From: Chionoecetes opilio
Lineage: Eukaryota; Arthropoda; Malacostraca; Decapoda; Majidae
Reading direction: 5' to 3'
Assembly: GCA_016584305.1 (NCBI GenBank)
Contig: JACEEZ010001674.1
Location: forward strand, 215,001 to 279,000
DNA: 64,000 nucleotides
The notes under the pieces are model-generated. The model had not been told where the DNA came from. It saw only the letters and a list, made by a program, of their open reading frames with translations, and made no database searches. The translations under genes were made by a program, and so were the position numbers. Positions within the stretch are counted from its first letter, which is position 1; every line of letters starts with the position of its first letter. This document shows, piece by piece, positions 32,475 through 43,383 of this stretch.

Positions 32475-34918
32475 GGGGCTTAACAGAAACTAAATGAGTA
32501 AAAGATGACCAAGTGGTGATAAGCAATGAATACATATGGAGAAGGGACAAAAGTGATAGAAGAGGTGATGGAGTTATGATACTGACAAAATTAGGGATGA
32601 AAGTAAGAAAAGTGGGAAATGAGCAATGCAAATGTGAAATGAGATTTATTATGGGAGCTCCATTGGTAAGAGTGACCTTATAATCTTAGAAATGGAGACG
32701 GAAAAAGACATAAAGGAGGAAGATGAATCCTACAAAAGGAGCAGAAGAGACTGGGAAAACTAACATGGAAGAATAGAAAAAATTGAAGAAATTGACTGGG
32801 AAGAAATGAAAGGAGCAAATAATGTGCAAGTAAAATATGACATTTTTCTGGGCATAATATGAGAAAGGACTTGAAAAACATGTTCCACTATATACACCAA
32901 GAGAAAAAGGAAAGTAGGAATAGTTTAATGGAAGATGTGAGAGGGCAAAGAGAATAAGGGATGAGCATGGAAAAGAGTGAAGAGAAATCGGACACAAAAA
33001 AATAAAGAACACTATAAATTAGCAAGAAATGAATATGTGTGCATAAGGAGAGAGGAAGAGAAGAGCTATGAGAAGGATATATTTGAAAAGTGTATGGAAG
33101 AACCCAAACTGTTTTACAGATTTATCAATAGAAGAATCAAGCATAAGGACAAAGTAGAGAGACTGAAAGAAGGAAATAAAATTTATGAAAGTCCAAAGAT
33201 AATGAGTGAAATTTTAAATACAAAATTTCAGGAAGTATTCACAAAAGAATAAAAATTCAGCGAGCCACAAGGAATGAAAAAGGTCCTGAAGGAGTGGAAA
33301 ATAAAAATTAAGAAAGAGGAAGTTTGTGAATTGTTGAAGGAATTGGAGGAGAGGAAAGCAATAGGACCAGATGGAGTGTCAGGTTATGTTTTAAAGGAGT
33401 GCAGAAAGCAGTTGGTTGAACCAGTATATGATGTAATTATGTCCTCATTAACAATTAGAAAAGTGCCAAAGGTAGTGGATATAGTGCCAATATATAAAAA
33501 TGGAAAGAAGGATGAACCATTAAATTATAGACCAGTGCCATTTTACTAGCACTGTATGCAAGATATGCGAGAAAATAATAAAAAAGCAGTGGATGGAATA
33601 TTTGGAAAATTAAAGGAAATGAGATCATGTGTGACCAACTTAATAAGCTTTTACTCAAGAGTAATTGATACAACATAGGAAAGAGATGGATGGGCAGATT
33701 GTGTATAACTAGATCTAAAAAAGGCATTTGATAAGGTTCCCCATGAGAGGCTACTTTGGAATTTAGAAAATATAGAAGGAATCAAAGTGATGATAAAAAC
33801 CTGGATGGAAAGTTATCTGAGAGGAAGAGAAATGAGAATAGTAGTAAAGGATGAAAAATCTGAATGGAGAAAGGTATTTAGTGGGGTACCACAAGGATAA
33901 TTTTTGGCACCATTATTTCATCCATGTCATTATCAATGACATGACTGATTAAATTGAAAGTTATATAAGCTTGTTTGCGGATGAGGCAAAACTATTGATA
34001 GTGAAATATAATATGGGAAATGGAATTTAATGTGAATAAGTGTCATATGATGGAAATTGGAAAAAGTTAAAAGAGATGCAAATGGCCATATAAAATGGAA
34101 AATTAAGTAATTACAAAGGTTAATGAATAAAAGGACCTGGGAGTGATAATGCAACATAACCTACAACCAGAAAAAACATATAAATAAAATATTTGGAGAT
34201 ACGTACAGGAGGCTGAGAATATTAGTGGCATTTCATTACATGGACAAAAATATGATGAGAAAGATAATTACTACAATGATCCGACCAAAAATGGAATATG
34301 CTGCCATTGTATGGTCTCCATATGAAAAGGAGAATATGAAAAAATTGGAGAGGATACAGAGATTGGCAACAAAGATGGTACCAGAGCTAGAAAAACTATG
34401 AGGAAAGGTTGAAAGAGATACAATCACCAACACCTGTGCAAAGAATAGAAAGAGGAGACTATAAAAAAAAATCACGAAGAATGTGAAAAAATTGGAGAGG
34501 ATACAGAGAATGGCAACAAAGATGGTACCAGAGCTAGAAGAAATTAGTTATGAGGAAAGGGTGAAAGTGATAAAATCACAAACACTTGAGCAAAGAAGAG
34601 AAAGAGAAGACTTAATAACATTTTTTAAGCTGATAACTAAGATGGAAGAAACAAACAATGAGAGACTACTGACTCGGAAACAAAGAGAAGGTCGATACAC
34701 GAGAGGACATTAAAAAAAACTAGGAAAAGGGAGATGCCTGAACAACATAAAAAAGTACAACTTCCCTCATAGAAATATAGAAGTTTGGAATGGGATAAAT
34801 GAGGAGGTGGTATCAGCACATAATGTGCACCAATTGAAAGAAAGACTGGATAAATGTAGATACGGAGACGTGACCACACGAGTGTAGCTCAGGCCCTGTA
34901 AAACACAACTAGGTAAAT
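32475..34918 (+). pseudogene. Old CR1-like LINE (family B), + strand
   Basis: In order: endonuclease remnants (about 32480-32680), the 32977-33252 frame RRIKHKDKVERLKEGNKIYE linker, RT start at 33274 with AIGPDGVSGYVLKECRKQLV, motif A around 33715-33745 (DKVPHERLLWN), FADE-like decayed catalytic box near 33975, and the C-terminal block at 34483-34713. Its tail at 34885-34918 ends aactaggtaaatac. Many stops and frame changes, plus a short duplicated block (34325-34400 and 34480-34560), show more decay than the copy at 9612-12365. Confidence 0.8.
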
Positions 34919-35165
34919 ACACAAAACACTGTAAATCACACTAATTAAATAGCCATTATGAGACTGAAAAATATGCATAAATAGGGAATTCTGTTAAACT
35001 CGTCGCCATTTAAAGTTTTGTGAGAAAGCTTGTGACATACAGTATATAGAAATAAGTGGAATTGTATTAGCTTTCCATTGATATATTTAATTATCTGATA
35101 AACGAGAAAGCACCATGCAAAGATTAACGTTAACTAAATATAACATCATCAATCAGGTTAAAATC
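34919..35165. mobile_element. One-arm fragment of the palindromic element family
   Basis: Matches the 21950-22165 arm (cattatgagactgaaaaatatgc; ctttccattgatatattt; catgcaaagattaacg), with many substitutions. Only one orientation is present. Confidence 0.65.
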
Positions 35166-35604
35166 TGGGTACCTACATTTCACAATAAAAAATAAAAAAA
35201 TACAGGTATTTCCATCTTCCTTGTAATATAGTACGTTAATAGTCAAAATAATAGATAGATAAAGTCACGGGAAGAGGAAAAAAACATAATATAAAGGGAG
35301 AAGAATCGTGAGTGCGAGTAAAAATACCTGAGCTACCCCTATAAAGCAGTTGCTTGAGCTCTACACTGTAAGGAACAGCACTGTCGCTTTCCTCCAAACT
35401 TTAACACACAGTCCCTTATCCTCAAGTATAGTATCCTTGGGTTAAACAGTGTCAGAAGTGAAGCTGCATGACATGCCAACTCACTTTCATAATATTCCTT
35501 TTAACTTAACAGTTTGTCTAGCAACAACACTAGTCAGTATGTTTACCTGTTACCATGCCTGTATTATTGAGTTTTCATAGTAAGCTGGGTTGAATTCGAT
35601 AGTA
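35166..35604. other. Intronic stretch, nothing recognised
   Basis: AT-rich with no long frame, TIR or LINE motif seen. Confidence 0.5.
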
Positions 35605-36524
35605 TACACAAACCTCGTTTTCCCGGACTAATAGGGGGGAGCACTGGTCCGGGAACCGCAAAAGTCCAGGAATCGCAACAGTTCGATGCCCTTTTTTTTA
35701 TTTTTTTTATTTATTTATTTATTTATTTATGTTATTTTATTTTTTCCCACACATCACAAAGAACTAGCCAAGGGCACAACAAAAATGGGTAACACAAAGC
35801 CCGCTTAGTTGCCAGTCCCTATAAAGAAGACAGTAAGAGAATAAAATAAAAAAAACTCACATTATCCACCTCCGGACGTTTATCCTACCCTAGTATTTAC
35901 TGTCCGGCAACTACCAATATCAACTACCCCGCCGCGGACTTTTACGTCCGCTGAGCATGCTGCCACCTGGCGGGAGGCAGCAGAAAGTGTTCAATAGTCT
36001 CAGAGATGTTCCTGCATCAGGGGCAGTGGGAGTCAGGGGACTGACGGAGGCGGTGCAGGTGAACAATGAGTGTCGTGTGCCCAAATGTAAACAATACGAC
36101 CGCTGAGCATGCTGCCACATGGCGGGAGGCACGGACACTGACCAGGGGTGACAGGAGACGCTCGGACCGCCGGACAACTTTGTCAATTTACGAACAGGAC
36201 CAGGCATTTCAACGTTACAAAAAAAAAAAAAAAAAAAAATATATATATATACCGTATTTGCCGGCGCATAAGACGCAGTTTTTTCCCTTAAAAAGGAATG
36301 CAAAGTTCACCCTGCGTCTAATGCGGCCATATTACCGAATGAGAGGTCGGGCAGAGAATGCAGAACAGCCGGTGGTGTATTACTAAAGGGGTCTGGAGTG
36401 ATCTGTGTTGAGCAGTAGTTTACTGAGCACAAATTTGTAACTGTGTTATCAACTGTAATGCATAATACTAAGAAAAGGTTGGAGTTTAAGAGAAAATAAG
36501 AGCTGGGGCAACAAGATAGCGAGC

Positions 36525-37970
36525 GATTGTTGCTGCCAAGATGGCCGTGTCAGATGTAAACATCATCCACCCCCCACTGCTGCTCTCCATTGTAAAACGT
36601 CTGATATCTCAGGTCTGCCGCTTCACCTGGGATACCTCACTCGGCGACGCCCTCCGCGCACCCACCATGGGTCATTACCGCTCAGACTCCTGCCCACACC
36701 CATGGAAAAGACAAACATCCCGCATATTAGATGTCGCCTTAACCCGCATTCGACTCGGGCCATACAAGTTGACACAACAGCTGGAAGGCGATGATAGAAG
36801 GGAGGCAGAAAATGGTGATGGAATTTTCGCTGGAATGAGTATTGTTGATAAATGGAATAGTGAAACAAAGAGCGTCTTAAAGTTTTATTTGTAGGAGGAG
36901 TGTGAGCGGTGAGAGGGTGGTGTAGTATCTTGGGGAGTCTGTCTATACACACAAGGATGGAGAAAGGGCGTCGTGGCTTTGTTGTGTATTTGACAGAGAG
37001 TCATTGTACAACGTGGGGACAAGAGGTGCGCGGCGTGTGTGTCTCTGTGTGTCCTGTGCCTGACTGAATTACCTGGCTGGTGTTGCAGTTGTGTCGGCGA
37101 GGACAAGTCAGGTCAGCGTCAGGTCACCCTCGGGCCTCTAATCCTGGTCCCAGATAGGGGGGTGGCCTAAGCCGATGCAGGTGTGTATGTGCGTGTGTGT
37201 GTTAGCGCCGCTACAGTGGTAAGCAAGGTGGGATAGGAGACAACAGGCCTTTGTACCACCTCGACCCCTCAATCCTCACCCCTGTACCTCTACGGATAAG
37301 GAAACTGTATGAAAGAGTGCTAGTAAAAAGGCCGCAACGATACCTGTAGACGGGAAAAAAGTCTTCCACACGGTACACCAAGACCAAGACCCATCACGGC
37401 GCCACAGCGTCCGCCTCAAGGCCGAATCACACCATAAAATCATGGTGACACGGCACCGTCTCATCACATCCTTAGAATTTCTTACATTCAAGCAAATAGA
37501 CGTGTTACACTAAACGGTGCGCCGCCGCCACGGCTCCAATACATCACGTACCGTCCTGTCACGTAACGGTTTCTGGGGAAGAATATTTCAACGTAATGAG
37601 ACTGTGCCGTGCTGATAATTGTCGTTTTCTCAAGGCTTTATGTACCCAAAACAATATCTTTTAGAGTTCAACTCCTCTTCTTCATCCAACAGAAGTGCTA
37701 TTAATGCAAATTTCTTCAACCATAGCCTCTGAGGCACCATGCCTGCTTAGAGGGTAAGCAGGAACTGCTGAAAATGATGGAACCGTGACGAATAGTGTGA
37801 ATATAAGGCACGGCTGACAGAACGCTGCCGTGATTTCAGAGTGTGAACCAGCCTTCACCTGTACCTTCCTGAAGAAGACTAATCAACCCTCGCGACTGTG
37901 ATAGATTCATAGGTGTAAACCAGGGCAAATATCGTCAATCCCGACAACGCTGCCCTTCAACAATAACAAG
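36525..37970 (+). pseudogene. LINE (RNase H clade) ORF2 C-terminus, split by ~1.07 kb of other sequence
   Basis: Reads VAAKMAVSDVNIIHPPLLLS and SQVCRFTWDTSLGDALRAPT, then SRILDVALTRIRLG, matching the LINE at 59007-59704. The match breaks after RLGPYKLT (~36775) and resumes at 37852 with FTCTFLKKTNQ and the 3' end (acaataacaagaag). The intervening sequence is shared with copy 1 (1-1182), so the split predates the duplication. Confidence 0.7.
36621..37829. repeat. Copy 2 of the ~1.2 kb duplicated segment
   Basis: Matches 1-1182. It includes the LINE C-terminal piece and the sequence that splits it; the match stops abruptly after gaacgctgcc. Confidence 0.85.
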
Positions 37971-38898
37971 AAGGAAGAAATAGTTACCTTACAGAATTAC
38001 CTAAATATCTACGTAAATTTTTGTTATTGGGCAACCACCGATTTCGAGGCCGAAACTTAGTCCTCCTGAATAGTTTTGGGGTGTTTTGAATTAATCTGGT
38101 TCTCGTTTTTATCGGAATTCAATGTTTGTTTACATGTGGGGGGGGGGGCAACCTGCCCCCTCCAGGTCCGCCCCGCAAACATTGCTACGTTTCACACTGC
38201 CATATTATAGGTAATATTCGTTTTTTCTCTGTATCATCTGTTACTAAACCAAACCCCACCTCTAACCTAGCCTAATCTGATTTAACCTAACTTAACTTTC
38301 TGGCTGAAATAACGGTAGGTTTTCGGTAGTACGTGTAATGCCATTATTATTCAATTGCGCCATGGGAAATGGGGCTCAAAATACTCAGAATGAAGAAAGC
38401 TACACGATGATTTAGGTAAGAGTCCTAGGACTTGTGAAAGCCCACTACCAAAATAATACCAATATCTATACTGCAAATATTCCACAAAGTCTAAACACAT
38501 AAGCAGAAAAGCAACAAAGGCATACCTACAACATTAAATCTAAGCTATATGTCATAGGTAGCAAAATATTACAATATCAATTCGTGGAGGCATCCTGCAA
38601 TATATTATGACCGATTTTGGTTACCCTGTCATTCCCTTTACATTTTAACTAGTATAATTTTTCATTCACATTCATTGCACTGTGAATATTGTATCGAGGT
38701 ACATGCTCATAATCATTTGCTTTCCCCTACAAATCCTTTTTTTTTTTTTTTTACTTTGATAAATTTACGATTTTTTTTTTTCCAATCAAAAACACCAAAT
38801 ATTTTTCTTCTCAAAACCACCTTGTAAAATAGGGGTGCGTCTTATGCGGAGGTGCGTCTTATGCGCCGGCAAATACGGTATATATATATATACATATA

Positions 38899-38992
38899 CA
38901 GTAAAACCCTTATAACTCGGCACGATAGGGGCTCTGGCCCTTGCCGAGTTATTCAATGTGCCGAGTTATTCAATGTCCTCCTCTGATATGGG

Positions 38993-39028
<36 letters not shown>

Positions 39029-39330
39029 AAATACAGTAGTGTAAAAGCATAAAAACTACACTTACCAGTGAATGGGTAGAATGTGCTGGATTTGATATCA
39101 AACTCAGCACAAATAGCACACATGGACGCACCTGCATCCATCCTTGCCAGCACTTTCACCTTTTCCTGCAGGCTCAGGCTCTTCAATTTCATTCCCTTCC
39201 TGCTGGAGACACTCTTGCGTGATGGAGCTGACATCTTGATATACAGTACTGTATGATGTAATCCCAAAACATGTAAAATAGGTGGCAAATTAAGCAAAGA
39301 TCGGGAACCAGTGCGTAGGGGGGGGGGGGG

Positions 39331-39363
<33 letters not shown>

Positions 39364-39433
39364 ATTAGTCTTTGCCATGCCGAGTTATATCAAATTCCGA
39401 GTTATACAGTGCCGAGTTATAAGGGTTTTACAG
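38899..39433. mobile_element. Tigger/pogo-type element (cagtaaaacccttataactc), 535 bp
   Basis: Left end after TA at 38897-38898; right end ccgagttataagggttttacag before TA at 39434-39435. The minus strand at 39235-39070 encodes MSAPSRKSVSSRKGMKLKSL, SLQEKVKVLARMDAGASM, the start of a pipsqueak-type helix-turn-helix transposase. Contains two A/T runs. Confidence 0.75.
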
Positions 39434-39650
39434 TATATACATATATATCCGGGACTCTGACATATCCCCGGACCTCGGATTTTGTCCGGCAAATCCGATA
39501 TCCGGGAAATGGAGGTCCGGGAAATCGAGGTTTGTGTGTATAAGAATAAAAAAAAAAAATTGATACACATTTATTTTTATTTTAGCTGTCATAAGGGGAT
39601 CAGCACTTTAGATGCCCTTAATATTTATGGTTAATATTCTTTTGTTTCAG

Positions 39651-39801
39651 TCTTCACTGGGTCAACAACCTGCCAGGATGTCTGCGTGAGGTACACAGGG
39701 TTTTGAAGGAGGATGGAGTTTTTCTGGGATCAATGTTTGGGGGTGACACCCTTTATGAGCTTAGATCTTCCCTGGTGCTGGCAGAGCTGGAAAGAGAAGG
39801 G
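39651..39801 (+). CDS. NDUFAF5: NDUFAF5 internal exon (LHWVND signature block)
   Basis: The exon completes the codon split at 5102 and continues for 50 codons: [20 protein letters not shown], then [20 protein letters not shown] and [10 protein letters not shown]. It corresponds to the human segment with [28 protein letters not shown] and EREG, which is diagnostic for NDUFAF5 among mitochondrial methyltransferase-fold proteins. Acceptor ttttgtttcag, donor gtgagt, phase 0 at the 3' end. The frame is open with no substitution at conserved glycine or aspartate positions, in contrast to all nearby repeat-derived frames. Confidence 0.95.
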
Positions 39802-40185
39802 GTGAGTCAGAGCTCAAAGCTTCTATGGTATATTTGCCATTTTATCACAAAGTGGGAGGTTTCGTCTCCTTTAATATACGTACAGTTTTCATCATAATTT
39901 TCAAAGGAACATTATATGATTACATGGATGAGATTTTGTCACAATTTCTATATTCACTCTTTATGCCCATGCAGCAGCTTTTGAATATCTCCCTCACATT
40001 TTCCAAACTAATAGCATTCAAAACAAATCATTTGCTTACAGACATTTAGATCAGTTAATTTCAAAAGTCTTGATAATTTTTACATGCTATTTTTATTACA
40101 CTAGGACCTCCTCAACACTGTTTCTTTGTATGTACAGCAGCCTCGCATCCCACGGTTAATCAGTACAGACAGTCCCTTGAGTATA

Positions 40186-40544
40186 CAGGTTGAAGTTCCC
40201 AAAACTCGGCAACCTCGGGACCAGCGCCGAGCCGAGTAATGGAATTTTCCGACTTTTAGAACGTAGATATATTAAGGGGAAAAAAAGCATGAAAATATGC
40301 AAAAAAGCATGAAGTACACAAAATAACAGTGTACACAACTCTACAGTCACAACACCACTGAACAATAACAACAGACAAATCGGCGGGAGAAACCAAGCGG
40401 CCTAGTGTGGTGGCACCTAGCGGCCGACCCTGCAACTACGCGCCGTGTTTTGGGTGTTCTGCCGTGTTTTGGAAAATCCGGAACCATAGCCGAGTTTTGG
40501 GTGTTGCCGAGTCTTGGGATGCTGAGTTTGGGAACTTCAACCTG
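40186..40544. mobile_element. Tigger/pogo-type MITE (caggttgaagttcccaaaac), 359 bp
   Basis: Ends caggttgaagttcccaaaac and its complement are bounded by TA at 40184-40185 and 40545-40546. Words such as aaaactcgg and gttttggg repeat subterminally. No coding sequence. Confidence 0.8.
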
Positions 40545-40852
40545 TAGCTGGAAAAATTTATGAAGAAATTGTGATTGAAAGGGTGCTGATCACAGAGAGG
40601 AGAATCAGTGAAGAGCAGGAAGGTTTTAGAAAAGGTAGAGGATGTTTGGATTAGATATTTTCACTCAGGATTACAGTTGAGGAATTGCTAACGATAGGGA
40701 AGAAAGTGTATGCTGCATTCATGAACCTAGAGAAAAGGTGTGGCAAGAGTTGATTGGACAGCAATGTGCGATGTATTTGAAGGTGTATGGTGTGGATGGG
40801 AAGGTATTGAATGGTGTAAAAGCTTTTTATAAGGATGCAATGTCATGTGTCA

Positions 40853-42698
40853 ACAATGAGACAAGGAGAGGTATGTCAGGAGTCTCGCTGAGGATGTCGA
40901 GGGTCATTTGAACGCTAATGACCTCCGACCCGCCTACCGAGCCCTGAAGAAGCTCCGTTCCAAGTCTCCTTCTCGGGCGAGTGCTATTCGAACAGCAGAT
41001 GGGCGCCTCGTGTCGGACATGGATGGGCAGATGGCTCGTTGGGCTGAGTACTTTGGGCAGTTGTTCACGGTGGACCCTCCAACTGAGCAGCTTCACACCA
41101 CTGGGTTACAGGCAGTGGATGCCGATCCTCCCATTGACGAAAGCGCACCCTCTCTTGACGAAGTCATAGAGGCTGTAGCAAAGTTGACGGGTGGAAAGAC
41201 AGCTGGTGTTTGTAATATCAGTGCGGAGCTCCTCAAAGCTGGGGGTGAGGCCATGATCCACGGGTTGCATGCTGTCCTGACTGCCGTGTGGCAATCAGGT
41301 ACAATTCCTCCTGACTGGAAAAGGGGGCTGGTCGTCCCTATCTGGAAAGGGAAAGGGGACCGTCAGGACTGCAACAATTACCGCGGTATTACACTGCTCA
41401 TCGTACCAGGCAAGGTGCTTGCCCATCTATTGCTGACACGGATTCGCAGCCATCTGGTGAAGCATCAGAGACCTCAGCAGTCTGGGTTCACGCCTGGTAA
41501 GTCAACAACGGACCGTATCCTAGCGCTTCGTGTCCTGGTGGAACGCCGACGTGAGTTTCGACAGGGGATGCTTGCAGCCTATGTTGATCTCAAGAAGGCG
41601 TTTGACTCAGTGCATCGTGAGTCACTCTGGGATCTTCTGCGACTTCGAGGGATTCCTGCAAGGACTATTGGTTTGATAACTGGTCTGTATTCTGGGACTG
41701 AGAGTGCTGTGAAGTGTGGGGCAGGTGTATCCGGCTTCTTGCCTGTGAATACAGGAGTGAGGCAAGGGTGCGTTCTTGCCCCATCACTTTTCAACGCTTG
41801 TATGGACTGGGTATTGGACAAGGTTGTAGATCAAAGTGATTGTGGAGCATCCGTTGGCAACACCAAGATCACTGATCTTGTTTTTGCCGATGATGCAGTA
41901 ATCTTTGCTGAGTCGCTAGAGGTCCTGGTGATGGCTCTCGAGGCGCTGCACGAGGAGGCAAAGCCTTTGGGACTTGAGGTCTCCTGGCTCAAGACCAAGG
42001 TCCAGGTGTTTGGAGACTTACTAGATGAAGCAGTACAGTCTGTTCATGCGTGTGGCGAGGACATTGAGATCTTGGAAAGTTTTACATACCTTGGTAGCGC
42101 AGTCCATAATGACAGCGGGTCACGTCAAGAAGTCTTACGGCGGATTGGCATAGCTCACGGTGTTATGGACTCGCTCAGCGGGAGTATTTGGCGTTGTCGG
42201 TACCTGTGCAGGAGGACAAAGATCCGGATCTTCAAATCACTTGTGATCCCTGTCTTACTCTATGGTTGTGAGACATGGACACTAAATAGTGACTTGAAGA
42301 GACGAATCAATGCCTTTGGTAATAAGTGTCTTCGCAGAATCATGGGGTATCGGTGGGATGATTACGTGTCAAATCAGCAATTGCACCATGAGACTGAATC
42401 GAGGCCTATTACCTGCACAGTCTGTCAGCGCCAACTTCGGCTATATGGGCATGTGGCACGCTACCCTGAAACCGATCCTTCCCATCGGGTTGTATCTGTA
42501 AGAGACAATCCGGCATGGAGGAGGCCAAGGGGGCGACCACAAGATTCGTGGCTGGGGCAAGTTGATGTTTCTTGTCGAGAGCTGCTTGGTATGGGAAAGG
42601 AGCCTGCATGGGAACTCGCGCGTGGTGACCCCCGGGAGTGGCGTCGTAGGGTGGGCGAGGCGACGCGCCCCCCGGCGTATGCCCCCAATGATTGATTG
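40853..42698 (+). mobile_element. Recent RTE-type LINE insertion, 5' truncated, 14-bp TSD
   Basis: Flanked by identical aatgtcatgtgtca at 40839-40852 and 42699-42712, splitting LINE family 1. The 3' end is a short tandem attgattg, a microsatellite-like tail usual for RTE elements. It holds one uninterrupted ORF2 frame. Confidence 0.9.
40860..42695 (+). CDS. RTE-type LINE ORF2: reverse transcriptase, open over 611 codons
   Basis: The frame is open from the truncated 5' side. RT blocks in order, numbered from TTG at 40908: CNNYRGITLLIVPGKVLA (~155), QQSGFTPGKSTTDRILALRV (~187), AAYVDLKKAFDSVHRESLW with the motif A Asp (~225), NTGVRQGCVLAPSLFNACMD (~280) and TDLVFADDAVIFAESLEV with the FADD catalytic pair (~326). 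The thumb and C-terminal region follow (IFKSLVIPVLLYGCETWTLN; RQLRLYGHVARYPETDPSHR; RRPRGRPQDSWLGQV). The APE-type endonuclease that should precede it is missing, so it is not autonomous. The enzyme would copy LINE RNA at the target site. The lack of stops and the exact TSD point to a young copy. Confidence 0.9.
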   Translation, partial: DKERYVRSLAEDVEGHLNANDLRPAYRALKKLRSKSPSRASAIRTADGRLVSDMDGQMARWAEYFGQLFTVDPPTEQLHTTGLQAVDADPPIDESAPSLDEVIEAVAKLTGGKTAGVCNISAELLKAGGEAMIHGLHAVLTAVWQSGTIPPDWKRGLVVPIWKGKGDRQDCNNYRGITLLIVPGKVLAHLLLTRIRSHLVKHQRPQQSGFTPGKSTTDRILALRVLVERRREFRQGMLAAYVDLKKAFDSVHRESLWDLLRLRGIPARTIGLITGLYSGTESAVKCGAGVSGFLPVNTGVRQGCVLAPSLFNACMDWVLDKVVDQSDCGASVGNTKITDLVFADDAVIFAESLEVLVMALEALHEEAKPLGLEVSWLKTKVQVFGDLLDEAVQSVHACGEDIEILESFTYLGSAVHNDSGSRQEVLRRIGIAHGVMDSLSGSIWRCRYLCRRTKIRIFKSLVIPVLLYGCETWTLNSDLKRRINAFGNKCLRRIMGYRWDDYVSNQQLHHETESRPITCTVCQRQLRLYGHVARYPETDPSHRVVSVRDNPAWRRPRGRPQDSWLGQVDVSCRELLGMGKEPAWELARGDPREWRRRVGEATRPPAYAPND

Positions 42699-43383
42699 AA
42701 TGTCATGTGTCAGGGAAAAATGAAGAAATAAGGGAAAGTTTTGGAATACAAGGATGTGTGATGTCCTCGTAGCTATTTTACTAATACATGGACGGTGTAA
42801 CAGGAGATCAAAGCCAAAGTTGGAGATGTTGGAGTGGATATGTATGTAAGTGGTGGCAAATGATAAAAAAATTTATAATACAATTTTTTTTGCAGGTAAT
42901 ACAGTTCTGATTGCAGAAAATATGGATGACTCGTAGAAACTTGTAAATGTGTGTAATTTTATGTGCAGAAGATGAAAGCTGAGTGTGATTGTTAATAAAA
43001 GTAAGGTGATGGTTTTTAAAAGGAGTAGAAGTGAAGTGGTAGGCTTTGAGGGCTTATATAGAGTAAGAGTTGAGCGTTCAATGGAATGTGAAATTTGGCT
43101 GAATGGGAAAAGATTGGAAGAAATTGAAGAATTTAAGTATCTTGGTTCGATTATGTGCGAGCATGGAGGATGATATGAGAGAAGAGCACTGTAAGGGAGG
43201 AAAGTGATTAAATCCCTAGGATGTATGATGAAAGGAAGAACTATGAGCATGGAAATAAATAAAGGGATTGAGAGATACAGTAATTGTACCAACAATCACA
43301 TATGCAAGTGAGACTTTAAAAAACCAGAAACAAAAATAAATATATAAAATGAAAAATAAAAATTGGTACTGTAAATGTTGGGA

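Larger units (their letters stand above)
36252..38878. mobile_element. TIR element (ccgtatttgccggcgcataa), 2.63 kb, carrying LINE sequence
   Basis: Ends ccgtatttgccggcgcataa and its complement are bounded by TA at 36250-36251 and 38879-38880. The interior holds a LINE ORF2 C-terminal fragment (36525-36775, resuming at 37852-37970) and the duplicated segment 36621-37829. No transposase. From about 37990 to 38670 the interior is unrecognised; it includes short cctaa-rich words. Confidence 0.75.
35607..39538. mobile_element. Tigger/pogo-type element (cacaaacctcgttttccc) with two nested elements
   Basis: Left end after TA at 35605-35606; right end ggaaatcgaggtttgtgtg before TA at 39539-39540. 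The parts 35607-36230 and 39440-39538 match the interior and left end of 30943-32087 in reverse, including LINE C-terminal sequence (35955-36130). Elements 36252-38878 and 38899-39433 are inserted. Confidence 0.7.
40550..43330 (+). pseudogene. RTE-like LINE (family 1) RT fragment, interrupted
   Basis: Before the inserted RTE element, 40550-40838 reads IYEEIVIERVLITERRISEE and QEGFRKGRGC (RT block before motif A, decayed). After it, 42713-43320 reads DDTVLIAENM (decayed catalytic box), NKSKVMVFKRSRSEVVGF and EEIEEFKYLGSIMCEHGG, a thumb-region block, then ITYASE. It is cut at about 43330 by LINE family 2 and appears to resume at 52795 (DERQRSRIQAVEMSY). Confidence 0.75.

Noticed and set aside
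38255..38300. cctaa-rich words suggesting arthropod telomere repeat (TTAGG)
   Set aside because: Only two or three imperfect units here and near 19260 and 59770; not a telomeric array.
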